Below, piece by piece: positions 10,471 through 19,712 of a stretch of 21,951 nt of DNA; positions within the stretch are counted from its first letter, which is position 1; each line of letters starts with the position of its first letter. Origin of the DNA: Tubiluchus corallicola (lineage: Eukaryota > Priapulida > Priapulimorpha > Priapulimorphida > Tubiluchidae); NCBI GenBank assembly GCA_030141605.1, contig JAQGDQ010001894.1, positions 1-21,951 of the forward strand, written 5' to 3'. The position numbers were made by a program, and so were the translations under genes. The notes under the pieces were generated by a model. The model ran no database searches, had not been told where the DNA came from, and saw only the letters and a list, made by a program, of their open reading frames with translations.

Positions 10471-10528
10471 TATTTCCGGTTACCCTATAGGGGTTTCCGG
10501 ATTTCCGGTAGTCCACTATTTCCGGATA
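10471..10528. repeat. Short interspersed TTTCCGG repeats
   Basis: TTTCCGG occurs four times within ~60 bp, twice beside TACCCTATAGGGG or TAGTCCACTA. This is a small degenerate tandem or palindromic cluster. The CCCTATAGGGG stretch loosely recalls the ends of the MITE at 2919-3528, but there is no TTAA, so I do not call an element. Confidence 0.55.
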
Positions 10529-10934
10529 TCCAGTGCACATAGGCTCGTTGTTGTGTGTACGTGTGATTATTTACGTATTAAGGTTTGAGCAGTGTGACAT
10601 CAAATGTATATAGTACTAATATCTGTTTATATAATGACAAATGTCCAATTTTAATCAGGGCAGAGAGAGAACTAGCTGTTCTGTGATAAAAAGGTAATAG
10701 AAGTTACATTAACAGATCACTTACAATTATTACGATCTATACTGTTTATAAGACTTGACTTTTCTGCTACCGTATGAGCACAGACATAACTAAATCATTA
10801 AAAATTAGGTATTGTTCTTTTCAGGAGAATATTGGTTCTCTAATCATGCCATTTGTTTAAACATTTATTAGTGATTTAAATGGATAAAATTAAGAAAAAC
10901 ACGCACTTTTCAGGTATTCAAACTTATACCGAGT
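10529..10934. other. AT-rich intergenic sequence, no feature seen
   Basis: There are no long frames, no inverted or tandem repeats and no RNA gene. The stretch ends at the dispersed repeat that starts near 10935. Confidence 0.5.
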
Positions 10935-11220
10935 AGCTTAGTCTGGTGTACACTTGCGTGATCGTACACTCTATTTTATTGATCGCCTGCTTGCTACAGC
11001 TCAAGCTATGCAGTTTTTTTGCTGCTATTCTAGAGAAACCAACCCATCATCAGTCAGGGAGAAATTATGGTCGTTTCATTTTTTAACAAGAAATTCTCCT
11101 TAAAAATAGAGTAGACTTGAAACCAAAGTGTATCAGAGTGTTGTGTCTGGATAGTTGAACTATTCTGCATCAACCAATTTCACACAAGCAATACTATACA
11201 TTGTTACAGTTCAAACACTA
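10935..11220. mobile_element. Dispersed repeat family B, copy 1 (~286 bp)
   Basis: Homologous, in the same orientation, to 14861-15108. Shared landmarks are AGCTTAGTCTGGTGTACACT, GTGATCGTACAC, GTCGTTTCATTTTTTAACA, TATCAGAGTGTTGTGT and ATTGTTACAGT. The start TAGCTTAGTCTGG resembles a tRNA-type Pol III A box, which would suit a SINE head. I cannot find a B box at the right distance or a 3' tail, so the class is left open. Confidence 0.78.
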
Positions 11221-12930
11221 CAGTTAGTGAAAACTTTCTTCAATTTATTCCCACAAAACAGATTTTCAATTTGTCTAAGGTAAGCAAATGTATTTCATAT
11301 ATAATATCAAATGAAAATCCATTGTGTGAGGAGTAGGAACCTAGAAAAACCTACCGAAGGAACTAAACTGTGGATGTAATGTGTATGACTGCTAAGCAAT
11401 CTAATGCTTACAATGCTAAATTACGATCTCTAATACTGATGGTAATGATGAAAATGATGGCAGCGATCCTGACATGGCGACAGTCATGCCGACTACGAAG
11501 GCAATTAAATTATGATTATGTGTCTTATCAATGAGCTCTTTAATTTTGTTTTTACACTGTGTTTCGTTACACTGTCCTGAAGGAATTAATGGAGTCGTAC
11601 CATTCATACGTTACCACAGTACAAGTTTGCTCCTTACGATTTCTACTTGATATACCTCTGTACTTCTAGATGTACAAACGATAACAATTATTGCTAACAT
11701 TGTTGTTGTTCTTCTTGTGAGCAATCTGTAGGCTATTGCATTCTGGGATATTGTAGCTCACATGGCCTTGAGGGAAAAGAAACTTCTGGGATAGTAATAA
11801 TTCACACTAGTCATACAGTTCTATGCTCGACGGCAGATATGTGGGGACGAAATCTTAAAGATGATAGTTTTAATTGTGTGTCTAGTAAATATATCGAAAA
11901 GTAACCACGGCTAGGTATTGGCTTCGATTTGACTGAAAATGAAGGCAGCACCAGTGAAAGAAAAGTAGTTGGATTGGTGGCCACGCTTGCCTTTGAAGTT
12001 TCATTGGTGGCGACTACGAAAAATGTGTTGCAACCAATGAGAACTTTAAGCCATTTTGAATTTGGCTGGCGACAAATTGGCCAGTTCTTTTTCGTTGGAG
12101 TTCTTAATGGTGCAGGAATTTACGGTTCGTCCACACATGGGCTTACAATCTCTTCTCTGAACAAGTATTTTCAATATAATCACAAAATCAAAACCTATTC
12201 CACAATTTATCTCTTTAATACTGGGGGGGGGGGACTTCAAGCAAAATTTCCCACTATAATCTAATTTCATTTAAGTATATCAGGGCTTTAAGCTTCACCT
12301 TTGTGGCCGCCTTATCGAGTGTACATACTTGGCTTCATTCTCTGAAAAGCAGGTGAAATCCTTGTGGCTTCCTAGGGCATTGGCTATGATTCTAGGAGAT
12401 CAAACATGAACCAACCTGGCAGCTTTGATTTCTCTGGTGTCTACATCTCCTGCAAGTTTTCTTTATCAAACTGCCAAAGTGGAACAGCTTATAGATCTTT
12501 CTAATGTCACACGGGCAAAATTCCCAGGTTTTCATTTTCAAATCATATAGGCGGAACCACGCTGGGTTGAGCTTTAAAGAGATAACTCAACGCCTCGGGA
12601 AATTACGCAGCTAAACTGTAAAATGCATTCAATTATTGCACATTGTAGTTCGAGAAATTTTGCCTCATTGCCCTTTATCCACGCACGCGTGAACGAATAC
12701 AAATACGAATTTGAATTAATAAACTGCTGGATGCATTATAAACAATTACTAAAAGCTATTATATCCATAACGTTCAGGAAAAGTAATACAAAGGTTTTTG
12801 GACGGAAGTACAGACGAACATACACACCGTGGTTAAAAATTTTGAACGGAAAAGCTCAATACACCTGATTCTTCCTGTGTCCTTACCAAGTTGCTTACAG
12901 AAAACATTTTTTTGACTCTTTTGAAAAGTT
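11221..12930. other. Intergenic sequence without supported genes
   Basis: About 1.7 kb of AT-rich sequence. A + strand frame at 11929-12264 begins only at TTG, ends shortly after a G-run (about 12222-12233) and has no domain. Short - strand frames at 11416-11607 and 12046-12270 are likewise unconvincing. No tandem or inverted repeat stands out. Confidence 0.45.
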
Positions 12931-13002
12931 TTTATGGTAGTAACCAAAATATTTTTGTCTGTGAAGATGTCAGAAAATATTTCTAAAAAAAAACAAAAAA
13001 AA

Positions 13003-13457
13003 TTGGCAGTATTCCAAAAACTTCTCTTGCAAGCAGTCAAAACGAATTATCTAGCAGCATGCAAAAAGTATTTTGTAGCAGTAAGTGAAATTGATTTTTT
13101 GGCAGTATTCGAAAAACTTCTCTTGCAAGCAGTCAAAACGAATTGTCTGGCAGCATGCCAAAAATATTTTGTAGCAGAAAGTGACATTGATTTTTGGCAG
13201 TATTCGAAAAACTTCTCTTGCAAGCAATCAAAACGAATTATCTGGCAGCATGCCAAAAAGTATTTTGTAGCAGTAAATGACATTGATTTTTTGGCAGCAT
13301 TCCAAAAACTTTTCTTGCAAACAGTAAAAACGAATTATCTGGCAGCATGCCAAAAAGTATTTTGTAGCAGTAAGTGACATTGATTTTTTGGCAGTATTCC
13401 AAAAACTTCTCTTGTAAGCAGTCAAAACGAATTGTCTGGCAGCATGCCAAAAATATT
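13003..13457. repeat. Tandem repeat, 95-97-bp unit, ~4.7 copies
   Basis: TTGGCAGTATTC[CG]AAAAAC starts each unit, followed by TCTTGCAAGCAGTCAAAACG, GGCAGCATGCCAAAAA, TATTTTGTAGCAG and GACATTGATTTTT. Landmark spacing is 96, 96 and 97 bp. Because 96 is a multiple of three, frames on both strands stay open (32-residue periodic peptides), but the third unit shifts frame and the repeat peptides change, so coding is unlikely. GGCAGCATGCC is nearly palindromic. Confidence 0.93.
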
Positions 13458-13459
13458 GT

Positions 13460-14020
13460 ACTTCAAAAACCTTTGTCTTTTGTTTCTAAACAAGAAGCTT
13501 TCTAATAGAAACCTCTACTGTACGCTCAAGAAATCTACCTACTGCAGAAACATTCCCAAATTTTTAGTTAGAAAAACCAGGATAGAAGTGAAAACGTTTT
13601 AAGGGAAAAGCTAACGATAAAGCGCGTGCGCATGCGCAACACTTAGTGCGCAGTGCGCACGCGCCATTTATTCTCTATCACATCTTAATACACTGTATTT
13701 TTAAAGTGATGAAATATTTGTTTTTAAAGGAGAAAAAAGTTGCATCTTACTTAAATTAAAAACATTTTTGTGACTGTACTTTATTTTGTGTAGCCATGAA
13801 CATTATATTGCACTGTTAATGTAATAAAATTTTAATTTGAGATCAAGTATCTGTTTAATAAATCATTATTTTCCGGAAGTTATGTAAAAAATAATTATTT
13901 TCCAAGAAAAGAAAATAGGATGTTTCAATAGATGATTGCTCTGCTCGGGAAATGAACTCAGAACCACCAAACTGCAAGTAATCAATACATCAACTCGAAA
14001 TTAGAATTCATGTTAATAGG
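13460..14020. other. Intergenic, AT-rich apart from one CpG-rich palindrome
   Basis: There is no gene here. The only notable element is the GC-rich inverted repeat at 13622-13664, described separately. The rest is A/T-rich, with AATAAA-like strings near 13825 and 13855. Confidence 0.5.
13622..13664. promoter_or_regulatory. CpG-rich near-palindrome with an NRF1-type site
   Basis: GCGCGTGCGCATGCGCA is followed after 8 bases (ACACTTAG) by its near-perfect reverse complement TGCGCAGTGCGCACGCGC. TGCGCATGCGCA inside the left arm fits the NRF1 consensus YGCGCAYGCGCR exactly. The alternating purine-pyrimidine GC/AC tract is also a classic Z-DNA and cruciform former. It stands alone in AT-rich DNA; no gene start is evident within ~1 kb, so a promoter role is speculative. 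Confidence 0.5.
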
Positions 14021-14051
14021 CATTTCGTTATGCGTCCGTGCAGTTACTGTA

Positions 14052-14353
14052 GGTCAAAGGTTAAGTGTACCACAGCAACACGTCTTGACTACAACCGTCA
14101 TGACATATGTGTAAAGCAAAGCCGTCTGCTGCGTTAGCTCAGTAATTTCAGTTGTTTTACGTGGACTTTACTTAATTGTGCATTAGTCTAGGCGTAGAGA
14201 GATTTACTAACAGGATCTTGCTTAGGAACAGGAAACAATGAACTAGGTAAGGTTCTAGCTAGCCGCTAAAGCTGTTACTATTACAATAGCATGGGCTGCG
14301 AGGCGTTGTTAAGTGTACACAAATGCGTTGCCTGGTACACTTAACCTTTGACC
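14052..14353. mobile_element. Putative 302-bp element bounded by 21-bp inverted repeats
   Basis: GGTCAAAGGTTAAGTGTACC at 14052 is the exact reverse complement of GGTACACTTAACCTTTGACC ending at 14353; the perfect match spans 21 bp, and GCAAC is shared just inside. A further GTTAAGTGTAC at ~14308 forms a second hairpin with the right arm. No target duplication was identified. Sequence at and just before the left arm (about 14025-14103) is related to the 5S spacers at about 19946-20024 and 21084-21160. It may be a small MITE or a degraded foldback. Confidence 0.5.
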
Positions 14354-14722
14354 CTTTCGAGATCATTATCCATCGCTGAAACGGTGAAAAGGTTTATTAC
14401 TTGACCACCAGGTGCGTTGCATTGCATGCGTCTCCATTTTCAGATCATCCTGGCGAAGTATGCATATTTCACTACAGATAGTATTTACAAGTTAAACTAA
14501 ACGCATACAATTTTTCTCATTTATATGCCTACAGAAGGCGCTCAAGTGCTTTGAGTGCTACCCAGTTTTGAAACTCCAAACACCCTGGACCTAAATGCAC
14601 ATTTTAGTACTTCAACCTCACCAGGCGAGAGTGTTACATTTACTAGTATTGAGTTTAGCAACTAATGCTATACACAACAGCAAGAAAGCGTATTTATAAA
14701 TACTAACAATGCGTAAGCTTAC

Positions 14723-14825
14723 ACTGTGGCGCCATCTATAGAGCACAATTAGTCGGGGAAAAGACAGTCAACTTCAATGTTATTTTCGAAGATTATAAAT
14801 CTAAAATAATGCGGGCGCCATTAGA
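14723..14825. repeat. Direct repeat C, left copy (~100 bp)
   Basis: ACTGTGGCGCCATCTATAGA through TTATTTTCGAAGATTATAAA to GCCATTAGA is repeated nearly identically at 15115-15212. The two copies bracket family-B copy 2. The left copy has a few extra bases (CGGGGAA) in its middle. Confidence 0.9.
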
Positions 14826-14860
14826 GGTACTTTTCACGCACTCCAAGTTAACCTGTTGCG

Positions 14861-15108
14861 AGCTTAGTCTGGTGTACACTTACGTGATCGTACACCTATT
14901 TTATTAATCGCCTGCTTGCACAGCCCGCTGCTATTCCAGGAAAAACCAACCGATCAGATAAGGACAAATGAAGGTCGTTTCATTTTTTAACATGAATTTC
15001 TCCTTTGAGGTCAAAGTATATCAGAGTGTTGTGTTTGGTTAGTTGAAATATTCTGCATTAGCCGATTTCGTACAAGTGATACTGTACATTGTTACAGTGC
15101 AAACACTA
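14861..15108. mobile_element. Dispersed repeat family B, copy 2 (~248 bp)
   Basis: A shorter relative of the copy at 10935-11220 with several small deletions (it lacks the CTCAAGCTATGCAG stretch and the AAAATAGAGTAG stretch). It lies between the two copies of direct repeat C, a configuration not seen around copy 1. Confidence 0.78.
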
Positions 15109-15114
15109 AGTTAT

Positions 15115-15212
15115 ACTGTGGCGCCATCTATAGAGCACAATTAGTAAAGTAAAGTCGACTTCAATGTTATTTTCGAAGATTATAAATCTAAAATAATGTG
15201 GGAGCCATTAGA
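15115..15212. repeat. Direct repeat C, right copy (~98 bp)
   Basis: Near-identical to 14723-14825, starting ACTGTGGCGCCATCTATAGA and ending GCCATTAGA. The spacing between copies is 392 bp. Together with the enclosed family-B sequence this forms a C-B-C arrangement. Confidence 0.9.
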
Positions 15213-15524
15213 CAGATTAAGTGCAAGGTAAACTTTACTCGGGGCCTATTAAAAACCCATTACTTTAGCCAGCATCTTCATAGTTTCGTCGTCATGGTAA
15301 CTAAGCCATTGCTACGTCTGCTATTTAAGAAAATTGTCCTTCATTAAAAAAATGCGTTCTTGGTCATGGGAAGCATAAACGTTAATGCCTAGCAAGAATA
15401 ATATATAGTTTTATTCACAAACGTGGCTGAGCATGAGTGATCTACTGCTCCGAGATCGCGTGAGACGATCTTGAGAATGCTTGTACAGTTGATTCGATGC
15501 ATGCAACTTCAGAACCGGACAAGC
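15213..15524. other. Intergenic, nothing recognised
   Basis: Mixed-composition unique sequence between the C-B-C block and the following minisatellite. No frames, RNA genes or repeats stand out. Confidence 0.45.
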
Positions 15525-15985
15525 AACATTAAACCCACATTAAATTCACATTGTAAATCCTCATTAAATCCACGTTGTAAATCCATATATTAAATCCACA
15601 TTAAATCCACATTGTAAGTGCACGTTATAAATCCTGATTAAATCAACATTGCAAATCCTGATTCAATCCACATTGTAAATATACATTGTAAATCCCCAGT
15701 AAATCCACATTATAAATACACAATAAATCCACAATATTGTAAACGCACATTAAATCTGCACTGTAAACCCACATTAAATCCATGTTAAAACTGCATCGTA
15801 AACCCACATTAAATTCACTTTGTAAATCTACGTTGTAAATCCTCATTAAATCCACGTTGTAAAGCTACAATGTAAATCCACGTTAAATCCACATTGTAAA
15901 TGCACATTGCAAATCCTCATTAAGTCCACGTTGCAGGTCCACATTAAATCCACATTGTAAATCCAAATCAAATCCGCTCTATACC
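15525..15985. repeat. Degenerate ~20-bp minisatellite (CCACATTAAAT / CCACATTGTAAAT)
   Basis: Alternating half-units CCACATTAAATC and CCACATTGTAAATC repeat for ~460 bp with many substitutions (CTCATTAAATC, CCACGTTGTAAATC, GCACATTGTAAAT). The unit gives an open frame on the - strand at 15643-15855, which is a repeat artefact. Divergence indicates an older array than those at 64-607 or 6645-6942. Confidence 0.92.
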
Positions 15986-16835
15986 TTAAATCCTGTAATC
16001 TCGAAGTTTCAGAGCATCACCCCCGCCACGAACCCCTAACCTTTTTCAATGAAGAGAAAAACGCAGTGCCATAAACCTTTCAGCAATCGATGAAAAAATA
16101 TCATACTATATTTATTAGGTAACTACAATTACAATTCACATAACACATACACGGATTACATACAAATGTATAAATACATACATATGTAATGCAATAAAAC
16201 ATATACTATGTTAGTTATGACGGAATGATACAAGTTACATTCAATGATTTAAACTGAAGACAAAACATTGAACATTAATGGATAAACAAAATGGTATAAC
16301 AAAAATATACATAAACACAAACGCAAGGTACAAACACACATAGTATGCATATACACATACACATACATCGTTTATGTTAATCAAATACTACGTGTGTTTG
16401 CATATATGTATAGATATAGTTCATTTTTTAAATTTACAATTTCATCCTGTAACTGAAAAAAATTTTAAAACAAAATTATTATCAATTTGAAGAATTTAAG
16501 AATTATACGAGTCTAATAATAATTTTGTTATTTTATTGTAAGCATTTCTAGTACAATTTACGCCAACTAAGCATAAGTTAAAGAAAAAACAAGACCAAGT
16601 GTTAAACTGTAGGACAAAACAATCTATTCTTTAAAATACTGAAAGGAAACATGCTATTTTTTTTCAAAAATGACTTACGAGAAAGAATAATTATCACACA
16701 AACACAATTTCACATTTCACATTCCAGCCACACGTTCTTCACTGTTACACGCATTTCGCCATTTGCTGGTTAGTCCACTAGCGTGTGCATTTCAGAAACG
16801 CATCGCACAAAAAAACAGGTGCTGTTCTCCCAGTT
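15986..16835. other. AT-rich intergenic sequence with scattered ACATA/ATACA motifs
   Basis: Degenerate ATACA, ACATAC and CATATG strings between ~16130 and 16400 make a weak simple-sequence zone. No gene or RNA is supported. Confidence 0.5.
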
Positions 16836-17035
16836 CAGATGTGTTAGTTTGCGACGAACTACACACGTTCGACAGCTCATGCGTGAGCATAGTGGTAAAT
16901 TTGAAATTTGAATTTTTGTCTTAAAACTTGCCTAGTTTTTGTGCAATACACTGAATATCTTAAAGTCGCACTGTACTTCAATTTTCGCTTTCACAAACAC
17001 GTGCAACTCGCTCGTAGAATATTTTTGCTGCTGAA

Positions 17036-17170
17036 AAGTATGTTAGTTTGTGATGTCACCAATAGCTCTGCTTGCCAGCCGTTAATTTAGATTTTAACCT
17101 ATTATTTAATTATCAGAAACACTTTTGCAGTATTAACTGTGTTAAAATGTATACTTTTTATCGGACATGA
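17036..17170. mobile_element. Dispersed repeat family A, partial diverged copy
   Basis: GTTAGTTTGTGATGTCACC, AATAGCTCTG, TTGCCAGCCGTTAATT and AAAATGTATAC occur in the same order as in the two longer family-A copies (2211-2551 and 18111-18437). The 5' part could extend to ~16840, but the similarity there is too weak to call. Confidence 0.5.
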
Positions 17171-18110
17171 AAATGAGGACGTGTATGAAAAATCATCCTT
17201 GTCTTCATTTAAACTAAACTAAATCGATATCCTTTAACCAAGATATCACGTTTTAAGATGATGTTTGGCATTTGATGCTCAGCCATACTTCAACAGAGAT
17301 AATCGTTGCATCTATGACCCACGAGTACGTAGAGCAATCACCAGACAGACAGTGACCTTTCAACAATGGACCGACTCGCTCATTCACGACAAGCATTTGC
17401 AACTTTGGGAATTGAAATCCAATTTATCATGATTGAAGCTGAAAACTCAGCCCACTCGATGACGTCAACAGCATGGATGACAGCTGGGCGCCTCAATGCT
17501 AGCATGGGAATCAAGGGAAGAGCTGTGCATTCTGGGAAGGGTTTATTACAATGATAGCACGAAGTGTGAAAAGTACTTAGTAATAAAAGTGCGATGAACG
17601 TTTCGTGTATTTGGGAAAATCACTTTAAAGTCGTTATCATTTCTCATCTTGAAAAGCAGTGCACCTTCAATGCCCATTTTTCCACCAATGACGTCATTCA
17701 TCTTGAAGAAAAGTAGCGCACTGCCAATCTTCATCAAAAGCACAAGCTTTGGCAAAAAAATCAGATAGCTAATTTTGTGATATTTTTGCACGAACGTTAG
17801 GTGAACTGCAGAAGTCTGAATTAGTTTAGGCAGGAGTCTAGACTGGTTTCACGGAAAGGGACGATGTGCTTACGAAAAGTCACGAAGTCCCCAAGTTACG
17901 TCATAATTTTCAAGCGAATGGCAGTTACCAATTTCTATTCACAGGAAATATAAGTTAGCTTCATGCCTTACAATCGCTTTGTTATATTTTTCTAAGTTTA
18001 AGTGGAAGCAGTAAAATAAACCCAGCATACTGAGTAGCTTGTTCTTTTCCTTTAATAACAACCTAGTCAAGACCACAATAAACAAACTGCTTAAATGACA
18101 AGAAGATGGC
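17171..18110. other. Intergenic, no supported gene
   Basis: One + strand frame with a true ATG (17366-17554, 62 codons) and a - strand frame (17546-17791) are present. Neither shows a domain, signal peptide or neighbouring splice pattern, and both are within chance length. No repeats were found. Confidence 0.45.
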
Positions 18111-18437
18111 CAAAAAATAGGTGCAGTACCGTGATAAGTATGATCATAAAGTGCGGTGTTCGTCTGTTACGTTAGAGCTCATTTTCGTGACAATACATCA
18201 GCAGCTAATAGCAATTTCGCTTAAGCAAACATGCTTGACACGTAACGAAGATGCCTCCCATTGCACAAACCATGGTTAGTTTGTGACATATGTGATAGCT
18301 GTGTTTGGTTGCCATTTCTAAGCTAATTATTCAAATACTAGAAATAACTGCTAACTTTTATAGGCAACAAAATTTATATTTTGGACAGTAAATTAAAATG
18401 AGATTGAGTCTAAACAATCGTCCAGTTTTCCTTTAAA
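18111..18437. mobile_element. Dispersed repeat family A, copy 2 (~327 bp)
   Basis: Same orientation and landmark order as 2211-2551 (TACCGTGATAAG, CATTGCACAAA, GATAGCTGTGTT, TAACTTTTATAGGCAA, TATTTTGGACAGTAAATT, AATCGTCC). It is preceded by TTAAATGACAAGAAGATGG and followed by TTTAAAGGACAAGAAAATGG, which look like related junction sequences. This may mark the true unit start or a tandem second unit. Confidence 0.8.
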
Positions 18438-18963
18438 GGACAAGAAAATGGAAATAAAAAACTATATCACATCAGTATGATCTTAAGCGAATAAAGCTTT
18501 CGCATTTACTCCAATTTTTATAAAATATTTCAACAGCTGCAGTAAACGTTGGCGCAGACATGTTTCATTTAGTCCGCCAATTAGAAAGCCAGCATGTGAC
18601 TGATCACGTGGCCTGACATCACTCGAACACAGTCGCAGTGAGTTCTGGGCACATGTACAATAAAAAATTGTGTTGTGGTTCAGTGACGCCATCTAATATG
18701 GCGCCGCCGTGACGGTCTCGTGGGAGTGTTTAAAAATTCTTTTAACGTGAGTATGATAAACGCTTTAGATTGCCTCTAACCGTTATAATTCTTTAGCGAA
18801 AGTCTTGACCTCAAAGACGGAAAGAAAACGCGTTACTACGACAAAGTTTACGAGAAGGAAATCTACATTTTCATGCCAGATTTGAACACAAAAATATGAG
18901 TTTGAGAAAATTTGGAAAATAGTTTATGCAGTACAAGGATTTCTATTTAAAATAAAAAACAAA
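18438..18963. other. Flank of the 5S array; GC-rich patch and an exon-like fragment
   Basis: Unrelated to the 5S spacers, so the array edge is at 18964. A small GC-rich patch near 18690-18722 (GCCATCTAATATGGCGCCGC) contains a dyad around ATGGCGCC that resembles YY1-type sites, followed at 18748 by a donor-like GTGAGT. A short open frame at 18789-18899 follows an acceptor-like TTCTTTAG. This could be a tiny gene or chance. Confidence 0.35.
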
Positions 18964-19083
18964 AAGCCTACAGCACCTGGTATTCCCAGGCGGTCACCCA
19001 TCCAAGTACTAACCAGGCTCTACGCTGCTTAACTTCGGTGACCAGACGAGAACCGGTGTTTTCAACGTGATATGGCCGTAGAC
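18964..19083 (-). rRNA. 5S ribosomal RNA, copy 1 (array edge)
   Basis: Read on the - strand the gene begins GTCTACGGCCATATCACG at 19083 and ends GGTGCTGTAGGCTT at 18964: 120 nt, the normal animal 5S length. The internal Pol III control regions are visible: GAAGTTAAGCAGCG (A-box region) and AGTACTTGGATGGGTGACC (C-box region). A T-run follows the 3' end as a Pol III terminator, and a TATA-like CATATAAACC lies about 25-30 bp upstream. This copy alone has CTGGTCACC where the others have CTGATCACC. It folds into the large ribosomal subunit RNA set. Confidence 0.97.
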
Positions 19084-19592
19084 ATTTAAATTTTGTTTAA
19101 GCGGGTTTATATGGGAAATTTTTGGTTTAAAATAATGTGATGTGCTAAAGTTAACATACCACGTATCTACACCATATTTGGTAAAATGGTAATTGTCATC
19201 AGCAGATTAAAATCACCAACCGTTTCATTTAAAGAAACAAGCAAAAGTATTGCCATAAACTTTATAATGGGATAAACTTTCGGGTATTTGGAAAACATGA
19301 TGAAGTAAATATTTGATCTTACCTACACAAATGTTTGCACAATTTTGATGACGATAAACGATAATGATGACGATGATTTTGATGATGATAACAGTGATGA
19401 TTTTTGCAGTAAGCAAGCAAATTAATTCTATCTGTAAATCTACATATTTATAAAACTAGTGTCAGTAAACAGAAAAGGAAAGTTTTAAATTATTAACTCA
19501 TTAATACTTGTTAAATTATTAATACTTAAATTTATTCCCTTGGTTATATACAATAAACAGCAAAAACATTAAATTAAAAGATGGAATACAAA
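19084..19592. repeat. 5S array spacer 1, short type (509 bp)
   Basis: Shares both ends with the long spacers but jumps from AACATA straight to CCACGTATC at ~19159, lacking the 508-bp block present at 19788-20295. It keeps the GAT-rich patch (about 19346-19400) and the A/T-rich 3' flank of the next gene. Confidence 0.95.
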
Positions 19593-19712
19593 AAGCCTAC
19601 AGCACCTGGTATTCCCAGGCGGTCACCCATCCAAGTACTAACCAGGCTCTATGCTGCTTAACTTCGGTGATCAGACGAGAACCGGTGTTTTCAACGTGAT
19701 ATGGCCGTAGAC
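19593..19712 (-). rRNA. 5S ribosomal RNA, copy 2
   Basis: A complete 120-nt copy with intact internal control elements and a downstream T-run. It differs from its neighbours by GCATAG instead of GCGTAG (gene sense) just 3' of the A-box region. Its upstream TATA-like element is altered: the + strand reads GGGTTTACACCGG where the other units read GGGTTTATATGGG. If that element matters, this copy could be less active (inference). Confidence 0.97.

Noticed and set aside
11929-12264. 111-codon + strand frame
   Set aside because: Starts at TTG, lacks an ATG-initiated form of useful length upstream, runs through a G-run and shows no domain.
12934-13377. 147-residue repetitive + strand protein
   Set aside because: Encoded by the 96-bp tandem repeat; frame shift between units and open frames on the opposite strand argue against coding.
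14127-14165. tRNA-like A box (GCGTTAGCTCAGT)
   Set aside because: No B box (GGTTCGA-type) or cloverleaf arms follow at the required distance, so neither a tRNA nor a confident SINE head.
19300-19330. Possible spliced-leader RNA gene linked to 5S (GTAGGTAAGATC on the - strand)
   Set aside because: Only a donor-like string is present; no conserved Sm site, leader or second stem was found, and AATTTTTGG nearby is on the other strand and not conserved among units.
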